A DNA stretch of 64,000 bases from Perognathus longimembris pacificus (lineage: Eukaryota > Chordata > Mammalia > Rodentia > Heteromyidae): positions 14,707,142 through 14,771,141 of the forward strand of contig NC_063171.1 in the NCBI RefSeq assembly GCF_023159225.1. The letters run 5' to 3'. Positions 1-9,378 of the stretch are shown in pieces. The notes under the pieces are model-generated. The model searched no databases and was not told the origin of the DNA. It was given only the letters and a program-made list of their open reading frames with translations. The translations under genes were made by a program, and so were the position numbers. Each line of letters starts with the position of its first letter. Position 1 is the first letter of the stretch.

Positions 1-79
1 GCCCCTGAGTTTAGTTAGAATCCAGTGCAGCCAAAAATAAATAACTAAATTAACCAGTGCTTTAATGATTGATCCTGAT

Positions 80-1398
80 TTTAAAGGGACTGGCTTTAAC
101 TTAATGATAGCTGTAGGTTTGCCACACCCAGCCTTTATTATATTCAGGAATGTCCCCTGAAATCCTAGTTTCTCCAAAGCTTTCATGATAATGCTGCTGG
201 ATTTTCTTAAATGCTTTTTCTGAATCTAAAGTAATAATCATGTGGTTCTTGACCTAAATCCTCAAAGAAACAACTACTTTCTTAATAAATGTTTTAAAGT
301 CCTACAAAAAGACTTCTCTGAGGAGGAAATGAGAATAGTCAAGAGGGTACATGAGGAAATGTTCAACATCACTGGCCATCAAATAAGTGCAAATTCAAAC
401 AACACTGAGATTCCACATTACCCCAGTAAGAATGTCCTTTATCCAGAATACTAACAATAACAGATTTTGGAGAGAGGGATTGGCCTAAAGGGAAACCCCC
501 TACACTGCTGGTGGGAGTTCAACCACTCTGGAAAGCAGTATGGAGGTTCCTCATAAGGCTAAACATAGAACTCCCTTATGACCCAGCAGCCCTGCTTTTG
601 GGCATCTACCCAAAAGATTACAAGCAGAACCAAAGTAAAGCCACCAGCACAAGGATATTCATCACAGCACAAATTCCCATTGCTAAAATATATAACCAAC
701 TCAGATCCCCCTCAGTAGATGAGTGGATCAAGAAAATGTGGTACATATACACAATGGAAATCTATAGCTTTATCAAAAAGAATGACACTGCCCCAATCAT
801 AAGGAAATGGAAAGACTTGGAAAAATTATACTAAGTAAGCCAGACTCAAAGAAAAATAGACTCTGTAATTTCCTTCATTGGTAATAATCAGTATATGTCT
901 AAGATAGTCCTAGCAGAAGATCACAATGGTTCAATAGCTATGTACATATAAACATATCAGATACTAAGCGAAATGAACTCCAATTATGGAAGTAAATAAT
1001 TTGCCATGGTCATTGTTATTTTCAGTGTACCATCAGAAATTATGCCACTTTCTTTTGTCTTCCCCCCCCCCCAGGTTTTTACCCCTGAAGCCACTGTTAC
1101 TGATTTTACTACCCTGGGTATTGTATATATGTTTATTGGAACTAGGGAAGGGAAAGAGAACCTCAAAATGTAGAGACAAAGGGTAAAATGCAAACCGATG
1201 CAACAACAATATTTATGAAACTATATACCCTAATCCAACTTTACAACTCATGGGGTAAGGAGGGAATTGGGGAGAGGGGAAGGAGGGAGAAAAAAGAGAG
1301 AGGAAATGCCAACTTTGATAAGAAATGTACTCACTGTCTTACATATGAAACTGTAACAACTCTGTACATCACTTTGATGAATAATAAATTTTTTAAAA
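80..1398 (+). mobile_element. 5'-inverted, truncated LINE-1 (twin-priming structure)
   Basis: Bases about 80-252 are the reverse complement of an L1 ORF2 reverse transcriptase segment; read on the minus strand they align with positions about 19790-19980 of the L1 at 13961-22385. At about 253 the match switches to the plus strand and continues from near the end of ORF2 through the 3' UTR (G/A-rich block about 1255-1310) to an A/T-rich tail near 1390. An inverted upstream segment joined to a sense 3' segment, with about 1.3 kb missing between them, is the known signature of twin priming during L1 insertion. No target duplication was resolved because the left end is diverged. Confidence 0.8.
511..834 (+). 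pseudogene. L1 ORF2 C-terminal remnant
   Basis: An open stretch of 107 codons encodes the conserved C-terminal end of L1 ORF2p: a tryptophan-rich segment (WKAVWRFL), the proline-rich block ending GIYPKDYK, and the IKKMWYIYTMEIY block near the end. The cysteine-rich motif that precedes this block in better copies lies upstream and is broken. It belongs to the truncated element around it and cannot make a working protein; it has no start context of its own. Confidence 0.75.
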
Positions 1399-3235
1399 TG
1401 TTGCCACTGCTCAATGAATGCTGATAGACCAGTAGGATACACCGAAAGCTGAAGGCCCTTCTCATTGTCCCCCAAAAATATTCTTTGAAGTAGCCTTGAA
1501 TTAACACCTGCCTCAAACTAAGATCCAGTTGCCAGAGTCTGAACCCCAAAATCATAATGCTGGGCCTGACGGAGATGTGGATATCAGAGATTTAACTGTA
1601 ACTGGCATAGGCAATTGCTTTTATTCCCAGAAAATATGCCTGCATTGTAAATACTTTATGGTATTTTAACATATGAGTAAGCAAATAGAGCCATCACTTT
1701 TTTGAATAACTAAATAAAGCTTATTGAGAATCATCTTCTAATGAATCTCCTCTATGATCAGATTATCTGATACCCTGGCTTGAGTAACAACTACTTAAAA
1801 TTTTTATGATGAAGTAACCTTTCAAAGTAGAATATATTCTTACCCATGTTTGGTGTAAGAACACAGGTGACCACATAAATTTTCCTAGAGATTTATGATA
1901 TTATGAAGTAAATCATAAACTGAACTCAAGGAAAAAAATAGTAATGGAAATGTATATTGAAGACGAGAAAGTTTTTCATTCCCAAATTTAAAATATTTAA
2001 ATGTCATCAATATTTTATCACATTTTGAGGATGACCTGCTAATAAGTAAACATTATTATAGTATATTGTGTAGACCATGCATTTGTAAACTTACTTCTGA
2101 ATTTCCATGGAGACTAAATAAATGTAATGAATGGAATAGTATATACAACTGATAGGCTAATGGTCATGAATTCTTTGGAAATACATTTGGTACAAAGTGC
2201 TTAGGAGAAACTAACTTAAAATAAAATTCCTTTTGGTTTTGTTAAAGAAAAACAGTAGCTTAAACTTTAAATATACCTTAATAAGCAAAAGCCAAAATTA
2301 AAGGTTTGAAAAAGATTTAATTCTAGAATGGTGCTCTTACACAGAAATTTCTGCAACTACATTCTTTCACCTGAATTAGTAAAGGCACCCTTCTGTTTGA
2401 CCAATGGGAATCACATACAACCTATGTAAAACTCTAACAACCCAGAGCACAATGGATAAGCAGTAGATGCTGTTTTATTTGTTGTTGTGAGAGTCATATT
2501 TGGATGTCTGGTATTGGCAGCATTCTTTAGTTCTGCTGTGTGCTCCTAGGTAAGACAGGACATTTAATACAAGTGTAATTTCACTCCAAACAGTAAAGTA
2601 TTGGTACCAGTTTGTGAACTTTAAACCATGAGGAACTATGCAGTGAGCTAAGAATGGAAGCAGAGATGTGTGCAAAGTCAGAGCTCCATTGGAGCTGTGG
2701 TGGAATCTAACTGTCTATGGTAGTTCCTGGAACATGAGTTTGCATAATCTGGAATATGAGCTCATCTTCTTTAAAATGAGACTGTTGATTGATATGGTGG
2801 GCACAGTGAGGCTGCAGTCTAATCCTGGTTATGACTTTTGATTTACTGCAGAAATGAGTTTGAACATATAAGGTTAGGGGGTACGGTGGGTCAAAGTGGC
2901 TCATCACTAGCCACTTCTTGGTAGTGATGAGCATAGTTGTGCCTCCATATCTAAATTCAATGGCAAGAATGACGAATAGCTACATCAATGGCAAGAGAGG
3001 CCAATATTCTTTCCAAATCAAGTTACAACTCAAAATGATGGCTTTGTCAGTGTAGATAACATTTTTCCTGCTTTTCTTTTAGCTCTCAGTTGCTTCCTGT
3101 TGCTTCAAGGGTGTGCTAAAGCCAAAGCAATCCTTTCACTTTTGTTAATATTGGACCATTCATTTTTTTCTTTACTTTTTTTTAGGTACCACTGTGTTCC
3201 TACTGTCTTTTTAATGAATCCGAGAACTGTCCCTG
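1399..3235. other. Anonymous AT-rich intergenic sequence
   Basis: I see no recognisable repeat, RNA gene or exon here. The open frames are short, overlap on both strands and have no recognisable composition. The left flank of the large insertion that begins at 3242 lies at the end of this block. Confidence 0.5.
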
Positions 3236-3241
3236 GATCAC
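3236..3241. repeat. Left 6-bp target site duplication (GATCAC)
   Basis: GATCAC directly precedes the terminal TG of the left LTR at 3242 and recurs in the same orientation directly after the terminal CA of the right LTR (6120-6125). Six-base duplications are typical of class II (ERVK-type) integrase. This shows that everything between 3242 and 6119 entered, or is bounded, as a single insertion. Confidence 0.85.
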
Positions 3242-3708
3242 TGTTGGACTCTCTCTACTTCCCCTCTGCTTGGGGGGGAGTGGGCTTGTCCGCCCCTTCC
3301 TGGGTGGTCCTTTATCGCTCTCACGTGGGAGCAATGGCCACATGTAGCCCTCGGTAGCGTGTGGTCACAGGGTGCCCCAAACCTGCCAAGGAAGACACAG
3401 ATGCCTGGGCCCCTGGAGAAAACCTTTAGGGCTTCTGTTTATTCAAATGAGGAGCCCCCAGATATACCCCCGAGGGTGGGCACAAGAGAGGGATTGCAGA
3501 TTGGTCACAGAGCGCTGTCCATCAAGTGATATCAGGGGACCTCCTTTGGGGGTGGAGGCCCAGCCCCCCAAGGATGGGCCCCTGGGGTACCCCTCCATTA
3601 TACATGTGCTCGCCCCAGGAGCAGGGTTTCTCTTCCTGTTAAAGGCAGGAAGGGGAGGGGCAGGCCAAGGTCAGCTGTGGCCCCTTAAAGGCACAGCTGA
3701 CCCCAACA
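3242..3708 (-). repeat. Left LTR of the inverted-LTR element (ERVK-like)
   Basis: This 467-bp LTR is read on the minus strand. It starts TGTTGGGG at 3708 and ends TCCAACA at 3242. In sense orientation it has a GC-rich U3, a TATATC-type TATA element and, about 20 bases later, an AATAAA polyadenylation signal, followed by U5. It is the reverse complement of 5653-6119 with roughly 95% identity and equal length. Immediately upstream of its U3 (plus-strand 3709-3730) is an A-rich purine tract resembling a polypurine tract, as expected for a 3' LTR. Open frames across it are incidental. Confidence 0.85.
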
Positions 3709-4026
3709 TCTGCTACTCTTTTTTTGTGGTTTCTGCCAAGTGCAAGAAGGTGCAGACATCAGCCCTCCTTTGGTGGTGAGGTAGAAGTAGGCTGGAGCTC
3801 TGCCATCCCTGATAGTTCACAGTAGCTGATAACTTAAACATAAGTGATTAGTAAAACATTCTTTTTATATATAAACGTTGAAGCAAAGGTGATAAACCTC
3901 TGTGCTTACTTTTTTTTTCAAATTTTTATTATCAAACTGATGTACAGAGAGGTTACAGTTTCATATGTTAGACATTTTTATCATGAAACATTATGGTTGG
4001 GTGTCAAACCCTCAGCTCCTATTTCT
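3709..4026 (-). repeat. Left internal arm of the inverted repeat
   Basis: Non-LTR sequence adjoining the U3 end of the left LTR and matching the reverse complement of 5231-5652. It resembles no coding region. It differs from its partner in two ways: it lacks about 165 bp present at 5477-5640 in the right arm, and it carries about 55 bp of an L1 3' end at about 3914-3970. Outside these indels the arms differ at about 5% of positions. Confidence 0.75.
3914..3970 (-). mobile_element. Ultra-short L1 3'-end insertion
   Basis: A T-run followed by the reverse complement of the extreme L1 3' end (the ATTATCAAACTGATGTACAG motif seen in all antisense L1 ends in this window) interrupts the left arm. 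The matching place in the right arm (about 5285-5292) is uninterrupted, so the fragment arrived after the two arms were formed. Only about 45 bp of L1 is present, an extreme 5' truncation. Confidence 0.7.
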
Positions 4027-4232
4027 CTCTAATGGGACTCCCCTAAACCAAACAGTGGGGGGAGAGGAGTGGAAGAAACATGGTGCAAAATTTCTTTAGT
4101 TTTTGTACAAAACTGCAAGCGACACTGCCACAGCTAAATATTGCGCATTAAGAAACGCTCAAGGAAGAGTTTAGAAGGCAAACAAACAGGGAAGGGAAGC
4201 TTGTTGCTTTTTTTACCACTACCACTGTTGTA

Positions 4233-4379
4233 TGCAGGCGGGTTTTCTGTATTCTCTTAGAAGAGCAGAAGAAATCCAGTGTGTTTCTTGTTTTCCTGAA
4301 GAGAACAAGAAGAGACATTTCTCCAGAGCGAGTGCTCTGGGTTTAGTTTTCCAATCTGTACAAGCATTTACAAAGCTCT
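4233..4379 (+). repeat. Direct repeat unit 1 in spacer
   Basis: This 147-bp unit starts at TGCAGGCGGG and ends at ACAAAGCTCT. It matches 4608-4748 in the same orientation; the 3' half, around CCAGAGCGAGTGCTCTGGG, is the best conserved. It is not obviously tandem, since about 230 bp separate the copies. Origin unknown. Confidence 0.7.
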
Positions 4380-4607
4380 TTCCCACTGTTTTGGGAAGAT
4401 TTAAATTTTTTTAAGATATTTTCTTAAGATATATAATGTAAGCATAGCTATCCTTACTAATCATGGGGTCTACTCCCCTCTCTCTCCCTCTCTTTTTTTT
4501 CAATTTTTATTTTTATTTATTATTATTATTATTTTTTTCTTATGACATGGCAGGGCACCAGGCTGGGTCCAGGGAAGAAACAGGGCGGACACTGGGTCCA
4601 TCGCTGG

Positions 4608-4748
4608 TACAGGCAGGCTTTCCCGTTTCTCCATGGAAAAATCCACCACAGTCTTTGTTTTCCTAAAGAGAAAACGAGGAGAGACATTTTTCCAGAGCAA
4701 GTGCTCTGGGCTTAGTTTTCCAATCTGTAAAGGCATTTACAAGGCTCT
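4608..4748 (+). repeat. Direct repeat unit 2 in spacer
   Basis: Second copy of the unit at 4233-4379, ending CAAGGCTCT at the point where the ID-like sequence begins. By eye the copies are about 80% identical, and more similar in the last 80 bases. Confidence 0.7.
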
Positions 4749-4830
4749 GGGGATTTAGTTCAGCAAAAGAGCACCCCCCCGGTGAGCGCAAGGCCCGGAG
4801 TTCGGTCCTCGGCTCTGGGGGGGTGGGGGG
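4747..4830 (+). mobile_element. ID-like monomer SINE
   Basis: The text GGGGATTTAGTTCAGC, then GAGCGCAAGGC and AGTTCGGTCCTC, follows the rodent ID (BC1/tRNA-Ala-derived) consensus, including a B-box-like block. The usual A-rich tail is replaced by a G-run. Unlike the abundant dimers elsewhere in the window, this is a single ID unit. Confidence 0.65.
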
Positions 4831-5230
4831 ACAACAACTATAGGTCAGAAAAAAACAAGGCAGTTTGGGAACAGACTCTAGAGGCAGCTTCCTGTAACCA
4901 CAGACTGCCACAGTCCATGCAGCTAGCACACGTCGACCTGCATTCTATAAAGCAAAGTATTAATCCTGGGTCAGGAAAATTGAGGTTTGCGCAGTTGTTC
5001 CAAAAATGACTCTGGTCCCTTGATTTTAAAAGAGTTTATGAGAGCACAGGAGAGAAAGAATAATTTTTTTTTCTTTTGGCTTGGAGTCTGGTGATAAGAG
5101 TCACAACTGCCTCCAGGCTATTCACTGTGACTCCACCCACAGCCTGCAAAGAACAGTTTAACATGAGAATTAAAGTAAGTTAAAATAGTAGTCAAAAAGC
5201 AAGTAATTTTGAATCCATGATGCCAGATTA

Positions 5231-5652
5231 GGAAATAGGAGCTGAGGGTTTGACACCCAACCTTAATGTTTCATGATAAAAATGTCTTTTAAAAGTAAGC
5301 GCAAAGGTTTAACACCTTTGCTTCAATGTTTATATATAAAAATAATGTTTTACTAATCACTTATATTTAAGTTATCAGCTACTGTGAACTACCAGGGATG
5401 CCAGAGCTCCAGCCTACTTCTACCTCACCACCAAAGGAGGGCTGATGTCTGCACCTTCCTGCACTTGGCAGAAACCAGCTGAGGATTCCAGCTTCTCTAG
5501 ACAAAGCCAGACAGATGGCCACTTCACCTACCACTTATATATTTATATATATGTCTTATGTCAGCATTTGCCTCATACCTACATATGCCATGTTGCAACA
5601 TCCCCTGCTAATTTAAACAAAGAAACAAACAACAACAAAAACGAGTAGCAGA
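5231..5652 (+). repeat. Right internal arm of the inverted repeat
   Basis: Reverse complement of 3709-4026, longer because it has about 165 bp at 5477-5640 that the left arm lacks. That extra part includes a short TA-rich stretch and an AACAAC-type run just before GAGTAGCAGA, which is shared with the other arm and abuts the LTR. Either the left arm lost it (an ACA/A-rich microhomology is available) or the right arm gained it. Confidence 0.7.
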
Positions 5653-6119
5653 TGTTGGGGTCAGCTGTGCCTTTAAGGGGCCACAGCTGACCTTGGCCTG
5701 CCCCTCCCCTTCCTGCCTTTAACAGGAAGAGAAACCCTGCTCCTGGGAAGAGCACATGTATAATGGAGGGGTACCCCAGGGGCCCATCCTTGGGGGCTGG
5801 GCCTCTGCCTCCAAAGGAGGTCCCCTGACATCACTTGATGGACAGCCCTCTGTGACCAATCTGCAATCCCTCTCTTGTGCCCGCCCTCGGGGGTATATCT
5901 GGGAGGCTCCTCATTTGAATAAACAGAAGCCCTAAAGGTTTTCTCCAGGGGCCCACGCATCCGTGTCTTCCTTGGCAGGTTTGGGGCACCCTGCGACCAC
6001 ACGCTACCGAGGGCTACATGTGGCCATTGCTCCCACGTGAGAGTGATAAAGGACCACCCAGGAAGGGGCAGACAAGCCCCTTCCCCCACAAATGGAGGGG
6101 AAGTAGAGAGAGTCCAACA
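5653..6119 (+). repeat. Right LTR of the inverted-LTR element (ERVK-like)
   Basis: This 467-bp LTR starts TGTTGGGG and ends TCCAACA. A TATA-like element lies at 5894-5899 and AATAAA at 5918-5923. The U3 start holds a perfect 11-bp inverted repeat (5659-5669 and 5682-5692), each arm containing CAGCTG. The related solo LTRs at 31648, 40344 and 42282 share the start (TGTNGGG) and a CTTTAA box about 20 bases in. A 163-codon minus-strand frame through it is a GC-rich shadow, not a gene. Confidence 0.85.
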
Positions 6120-6125
6120 GATCAC
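6120..6125. repeat. Right 6-bp target site duplication (GATCAC)
   Basis: Direct repeat of 3236-3241, immediately outside the terminal CA of the right LTR. Confidence 0.85.
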
Positions 6126-7114
6126 TGAATGGTAAATAGGTGCCAATGCATTTGTTCTGTTCATTGAGAATGAAGTTTGATATTTTCTATGCCGCTTTCT
6201 TGACCATGATGTATAAGAACATTTTAAAATTTAATAAACTGCATCCATTAGCATGCATAATAACATCAGTTTCAAAAATCTATTAAAACATATTTCAGTG
6301 AATTATATTACAAAAGTTAATGCTATATCTTCCATGTTTCTGTCCAATTTGTATATGCTGAAGTATTTGGGAATCTTTCCAGAGGCACTTGGAGTCTCTT
6401 CTTATTGACTTCTGAACTAATTTTCAGTCTCTTACACATTGTTTAATATTTTATGACAGTAATACAATGTTGTTCTTCAATTCCCAAAATTCAAAGTACT
6501 TGTAAAAGCATAATTGATTATAATAAGGGCTTCCTTTTTTGAAAACACAATAAATTTCTTATCTGTCAAATTACTTCTTTTTCCTTAGGCAATTTAGTCA
6601 TTAACTTCTCATTTTCAATCATGAATTTTTTATGCTTTTTCTTTCCCGTCAGGTGAGGTGAGAGATAACAGTCAGACTGTTTCTTTCTGGATTTCACATC
6701 TCATATTATGTATTAGACTTTTAAGACCCTAGCTAATTTTGACCATAGATCTTGATGACCAGCTATAAAATCAAATTGCAAAGGAGACAAAAAGAACATA
6801 ACATAATTGGAAAACAAAAGGAAAGTAGATGATGAGGTTTTTTTTGTTCTTAAAACTGAAGCAAAGAGAGAAGAATAAAGAGGAAATTGAGACTGATAAG
6901 GACAATGATAATAAGCACTAGACAGGGAAAAGGGAAAAATAAATGTCAGAAGAGAGTATCAAGAGTAAAATCATTATTATACAAGTTCCCTTAAACATTA
7001 AGTACAATAATAGAAAAAAAATTAGTGAGTTACCAAATATGTGTGTGAATACCCAATATATATACATATATACATATATATATATATAAATACATGTGCT
7101 TTCTGTATAAATTT
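6126..7114. other. Anonymous AT-rich sequence
   Basis: No recognisable genes or repeats apart from a short TA/CA-rich stretch at 7055-7090. The first bases are the right flank of the inverted-LTR insertion. Confidence 0.45.
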
Positions 7115-7545
7115 ACATACCTGCTTTAGTCTCCTAAGTGCTACTGTTATAAACATCTGTCACTATAATTAGTCAAGTATATTTTTGATGCTATAAATGT
7201 ATATGATACTGTGTAGTACTTAAAGAAAATGTGTTTATTTCTTGCAGTTATGGAGGCTAAAAACATTTACAGGGTGATGCTAGCATCCAGCGAGGGCATT
7301 TTTGCTGAATCATAAACTGGCAGAGGAAAGAGGTAGTGAGAGTAGGAAATATGCAGTCAGGTTGATTTTCCCCTCTATAAAGACAAAAATCACCTCATGG
7401 AACATGTAGCCACTGCCTCCCTAAAATGACCTCATTTATCCTGGTCTGCCTCCCAAAGTATTTGTTACCAAATGCAATCTAAATATTAGTTTTGGAATTA
7501 CTTCAAACACATGAATGTTCCAAACCCTATCAGTCAATTGAAGGC
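7115..7545 (+). repeat. Diverged MaLR-type LTR remnant
   Basis: The order of phrases (GTTATGGAGGCT, CATCCAGCGAGGGCAT, GGCAGAGGAAAGAGG, then CCTCATTTATCC and an ending near CAAACCCTATCAGTC) resembles the MST/MLT1 family of mammalian MaLR LTRs as I remember it. It is heavily mutated and the ends are approximate. Confidence 0.45.
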
Positions 7546-7914
7546 AGATTTACAAATAATGTTAAGGAGAGAAGTTTAAAGCTGAGCTCTTCTTGAGTCC
7601 AAAGTTCAATCTATGTTACTATATTATTTTTCAAATAGTCTAAATCTAGAAAAATTATGTGAACATTTTTGTATACTTCAATTCATTTGGATAAATGAAA
7701 TATGATTTAATTACACAAATTGGTGGTAATTTTTTTCAAGTTAGGATAAGTTTAAATAAGGATGATGAATGCATTGAGAATTGCAAATGAGCAATGATCT
7801 AGCTTTATATACATAGTGTAATTAATGTAATAAGTACATTGATGTTATACACTATGCTATCAAATAGCCATTCATCATGGTCATGGTGAGTACCTTTGCC
7901 TGACGTTTTCATGA

Positions 7915-8005
7915 TCTCTCCCTCTAAAAATCTCCCCCTCTCCCCCTCCCCTTCCCCCACCCCTTTTCCTCCCTCCCCTTCCCCACCCCCTTCCACCCCT
8001 CTCGC
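7915..8005. repeat. Polypyrimidine tract, G-quadruplex-prone on the minus strand
   Basis: Almost pure C/T on the plus strand. The minus strand therefore has many runs of three to five G separated by one to four bases, which fits the canonical G-quadruplex pattern. It may be a remnant of the G-rich L1 3' UTR, but no flanking L1 match was clear. Confidence 0.6.
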
Positions 8006-8222
8006 TTGAATTGTGGGCCTTGATGTTGCCTCTGAGCTCTTCAGCTCAAAGCTAGCACTCTACCATTGGAGCCACTGATCCTCTTCTGGATTTTTAGTGG
8101 TTAATTGGAGATAAGAATATCATGAAAATTCCTGATCAGGCGGCTTTGAACTGCAATTCTCAGATCTCAGCTAACATAGTAGCTAGGATTACAGGATATA
8201 GCTACTGCTTCCCAGCTTCTCT
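8006..8222 (-). mobile_element. Old B1-ID-like dimeric SINE
   Basis: On the minus strand it reads TGTAATCCTAGCTAC (the 7SL/B1-type left part), then CTTATCTCCAATTAACC, then an ID-like right part ending in GAGCTCAGAGGC. This order recurs in many copies in the window. Heavily mutated. Confidence 0.65.
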
Positions 8223-8944
8223 CATTCTTTCAGGTGCTGTAAGAGTTTAAACCTAGAGCCTCTCATTTGCTCAGCTTTATGACTTTCTTCTTTCATTTTA
8301 CTTCTGAATAATGTCCCATTGTCTTGTGAACTAGGTCTATTCATCATTTACCTACAAAAGTGCATCTTATTTTGATCTAACTTCTGACAATTATTAGCAA
8401 ACCTATTAACACCCATGTCCAGGATTTTGTATGGACATAAACTGTTGATACACTTTAACGAATACAAATAAGCATAATTGCTGGATTGCACAGTAAATAT
8501 TTGATTGGCTCATTTAATCCTTGATGTGGTTATATCAGCAGCCACTCTATCTTAATTTGATTACTGTCCTGAGTCTCAATCATTTTCAGACATCTCTTCA
8601 TGCTCATTTTACTGCTATATTGCCAGGACTTAAACTGTAATAAATCAAGTATATCTGCACAGGAAAATTATCATTTTTAGGGAAAATGGTGATAAATAAT
8701 TATTTTATTAAAAATCCTATGTCTTCTGTCATTATCTGTTTTATTTTTTAACTCGATTTATGCATTAGGAAGTGAGACATAGTATAAATGTACTCAGTAA
8801 GACTTCAGCCTTATAGATGACCAACTATTCTTGACAAAGTGTATAATTCATTTAGAGCAAGGGTTAGCAAAGTTTTAATATCAAAGGACTAATACCAAGC
8901 TGTTCAGGCACTGCTGGTTAAGATATAGATAAGGTTACTATTTT
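8223..8944. other. Anonymous sequence
   Basis: No gene or confident repeat. The block at 8280-8480 has a faint L1-antisense flavour (ACTATTCATCAT-type wording), but I cannot support a call. Confidence 0.35.
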
Positions 8945-9095
8945 AATATATTACTCCATCTGCATTACTGTAACAAGATACAGGATCCTAGGCAACATCA
9001 CAAAGAAAATAAATTCATTTATATCATAGTCTTCATTTCAGAAACTTTGTATCTGGGAAGAGCCTTGTTGGTGGCAGAGTCCTAAGGCATACCAT
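8945..9095 (+). repeat. Possible MaLR LTR fragment
   Basis: The phrase TGCATTACTGTAACAAGATAC, followed by GGCAACATCACAAAGAAAATAAATT, resembles the start of MST/MLT1 LTRs. Short and diverged, so a weak call. Confidence 0.35.
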
Positions 9096-9102
9096 GTGTG
9101 TT

Positions 9103-9109
9103 ATTGAGT

Positions 9110-9160
<51 letters not shown>
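9103..9160. repeat. (TG)n microsatellite
   Basis: About 29 nearly uninterrupted TG units. Valine/cysteine-rich frames through it are artefacts. Confidence 0.95.
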
Positions 9161-9161
<1 letters not shown>

Positions 9162-9186
9162 TGTGACTGCTTTATTTGTTGGGTCA

Positions 9187-9326
9187 TTTATTACAAAGCT
9201 ACTGTTATTCAATTACAAGCACTTTATGCTAATGACTTCATTTAATTATAATAATCTTATCCAAAAGGAACCCTTCTGAAAACTGTAGTATAACAGAATG
9301 CTTTCATCCTGTTAGTAACACATCAA

Positions 9327-9378
<52 letters not shown>

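Larger units (their letters stand above)
4027..5230. other. Unique spacer of the inverted-LTR element
   Basis: About 1.2 kb between the inverted arms. It contains a diverged direct repeat pair (4233-4379 and 4608-4748), a T/A-rich stretch at 4491-4545 and an ID-like monomer at 4747-4830. I see no retroviral coding motif, no primer-binding site and no long open frame, so it gives no sign of autonomous function. Confidence 0.6.
3242..6119. mobile_element. Composite LTR insertion with LTRs in inverted orientation
   Basis: A 2,878-bp insertion with the layout LTR(-), arm, 1.2-kb spacer, arm, LTR(+). Both outer ends are the U5 end of the same LTR (rightward ...TCCAACA, leftward its complement TGTTGGA...), so the unit is a large inverted repeat: arms 3242-4026 and 5231-6119, spacer about 4027-5230. 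A normal provirus has direct LTRs, with a U3 end on one side and a U5 end on the other. GATCAC flanks the whole unit on both sides. I could not recognise gag, pol or env, so this looks non-autonomous. By eye the two LTRs differ at about 20 of 467 positions, and the adjoining non-LTR arms at a similar rate of about 5%, so the arms appear equally old. Formation from an aberrant cDNA with two U5 ends, or by later rearrangement, are both possible. Confidence 0.8.

Noticed and set aside
3242..6119. Ordinary provirus with gag-pol-env
   Set aside because: LTRs are inverted, only 1.9 kb separates them, and no retroviral coding motif is visible in any frame.
5673..6164. 163-codon open frame on the minus strand
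   Set aside because: It lies within the GC-rich LTR at 5653-6119 and runs out into the flank; a similar frame at 3372-3779 covers the other LTR. Stop codons are scarce here because of composition, and no protein family is recognisable.
9094..9279. Frames rich in alternating Val-Cys, Lys-Glu or Tyr-Ile here and at 25267, 28050 and 43240
   Set aside because: Translations of microsatellites.
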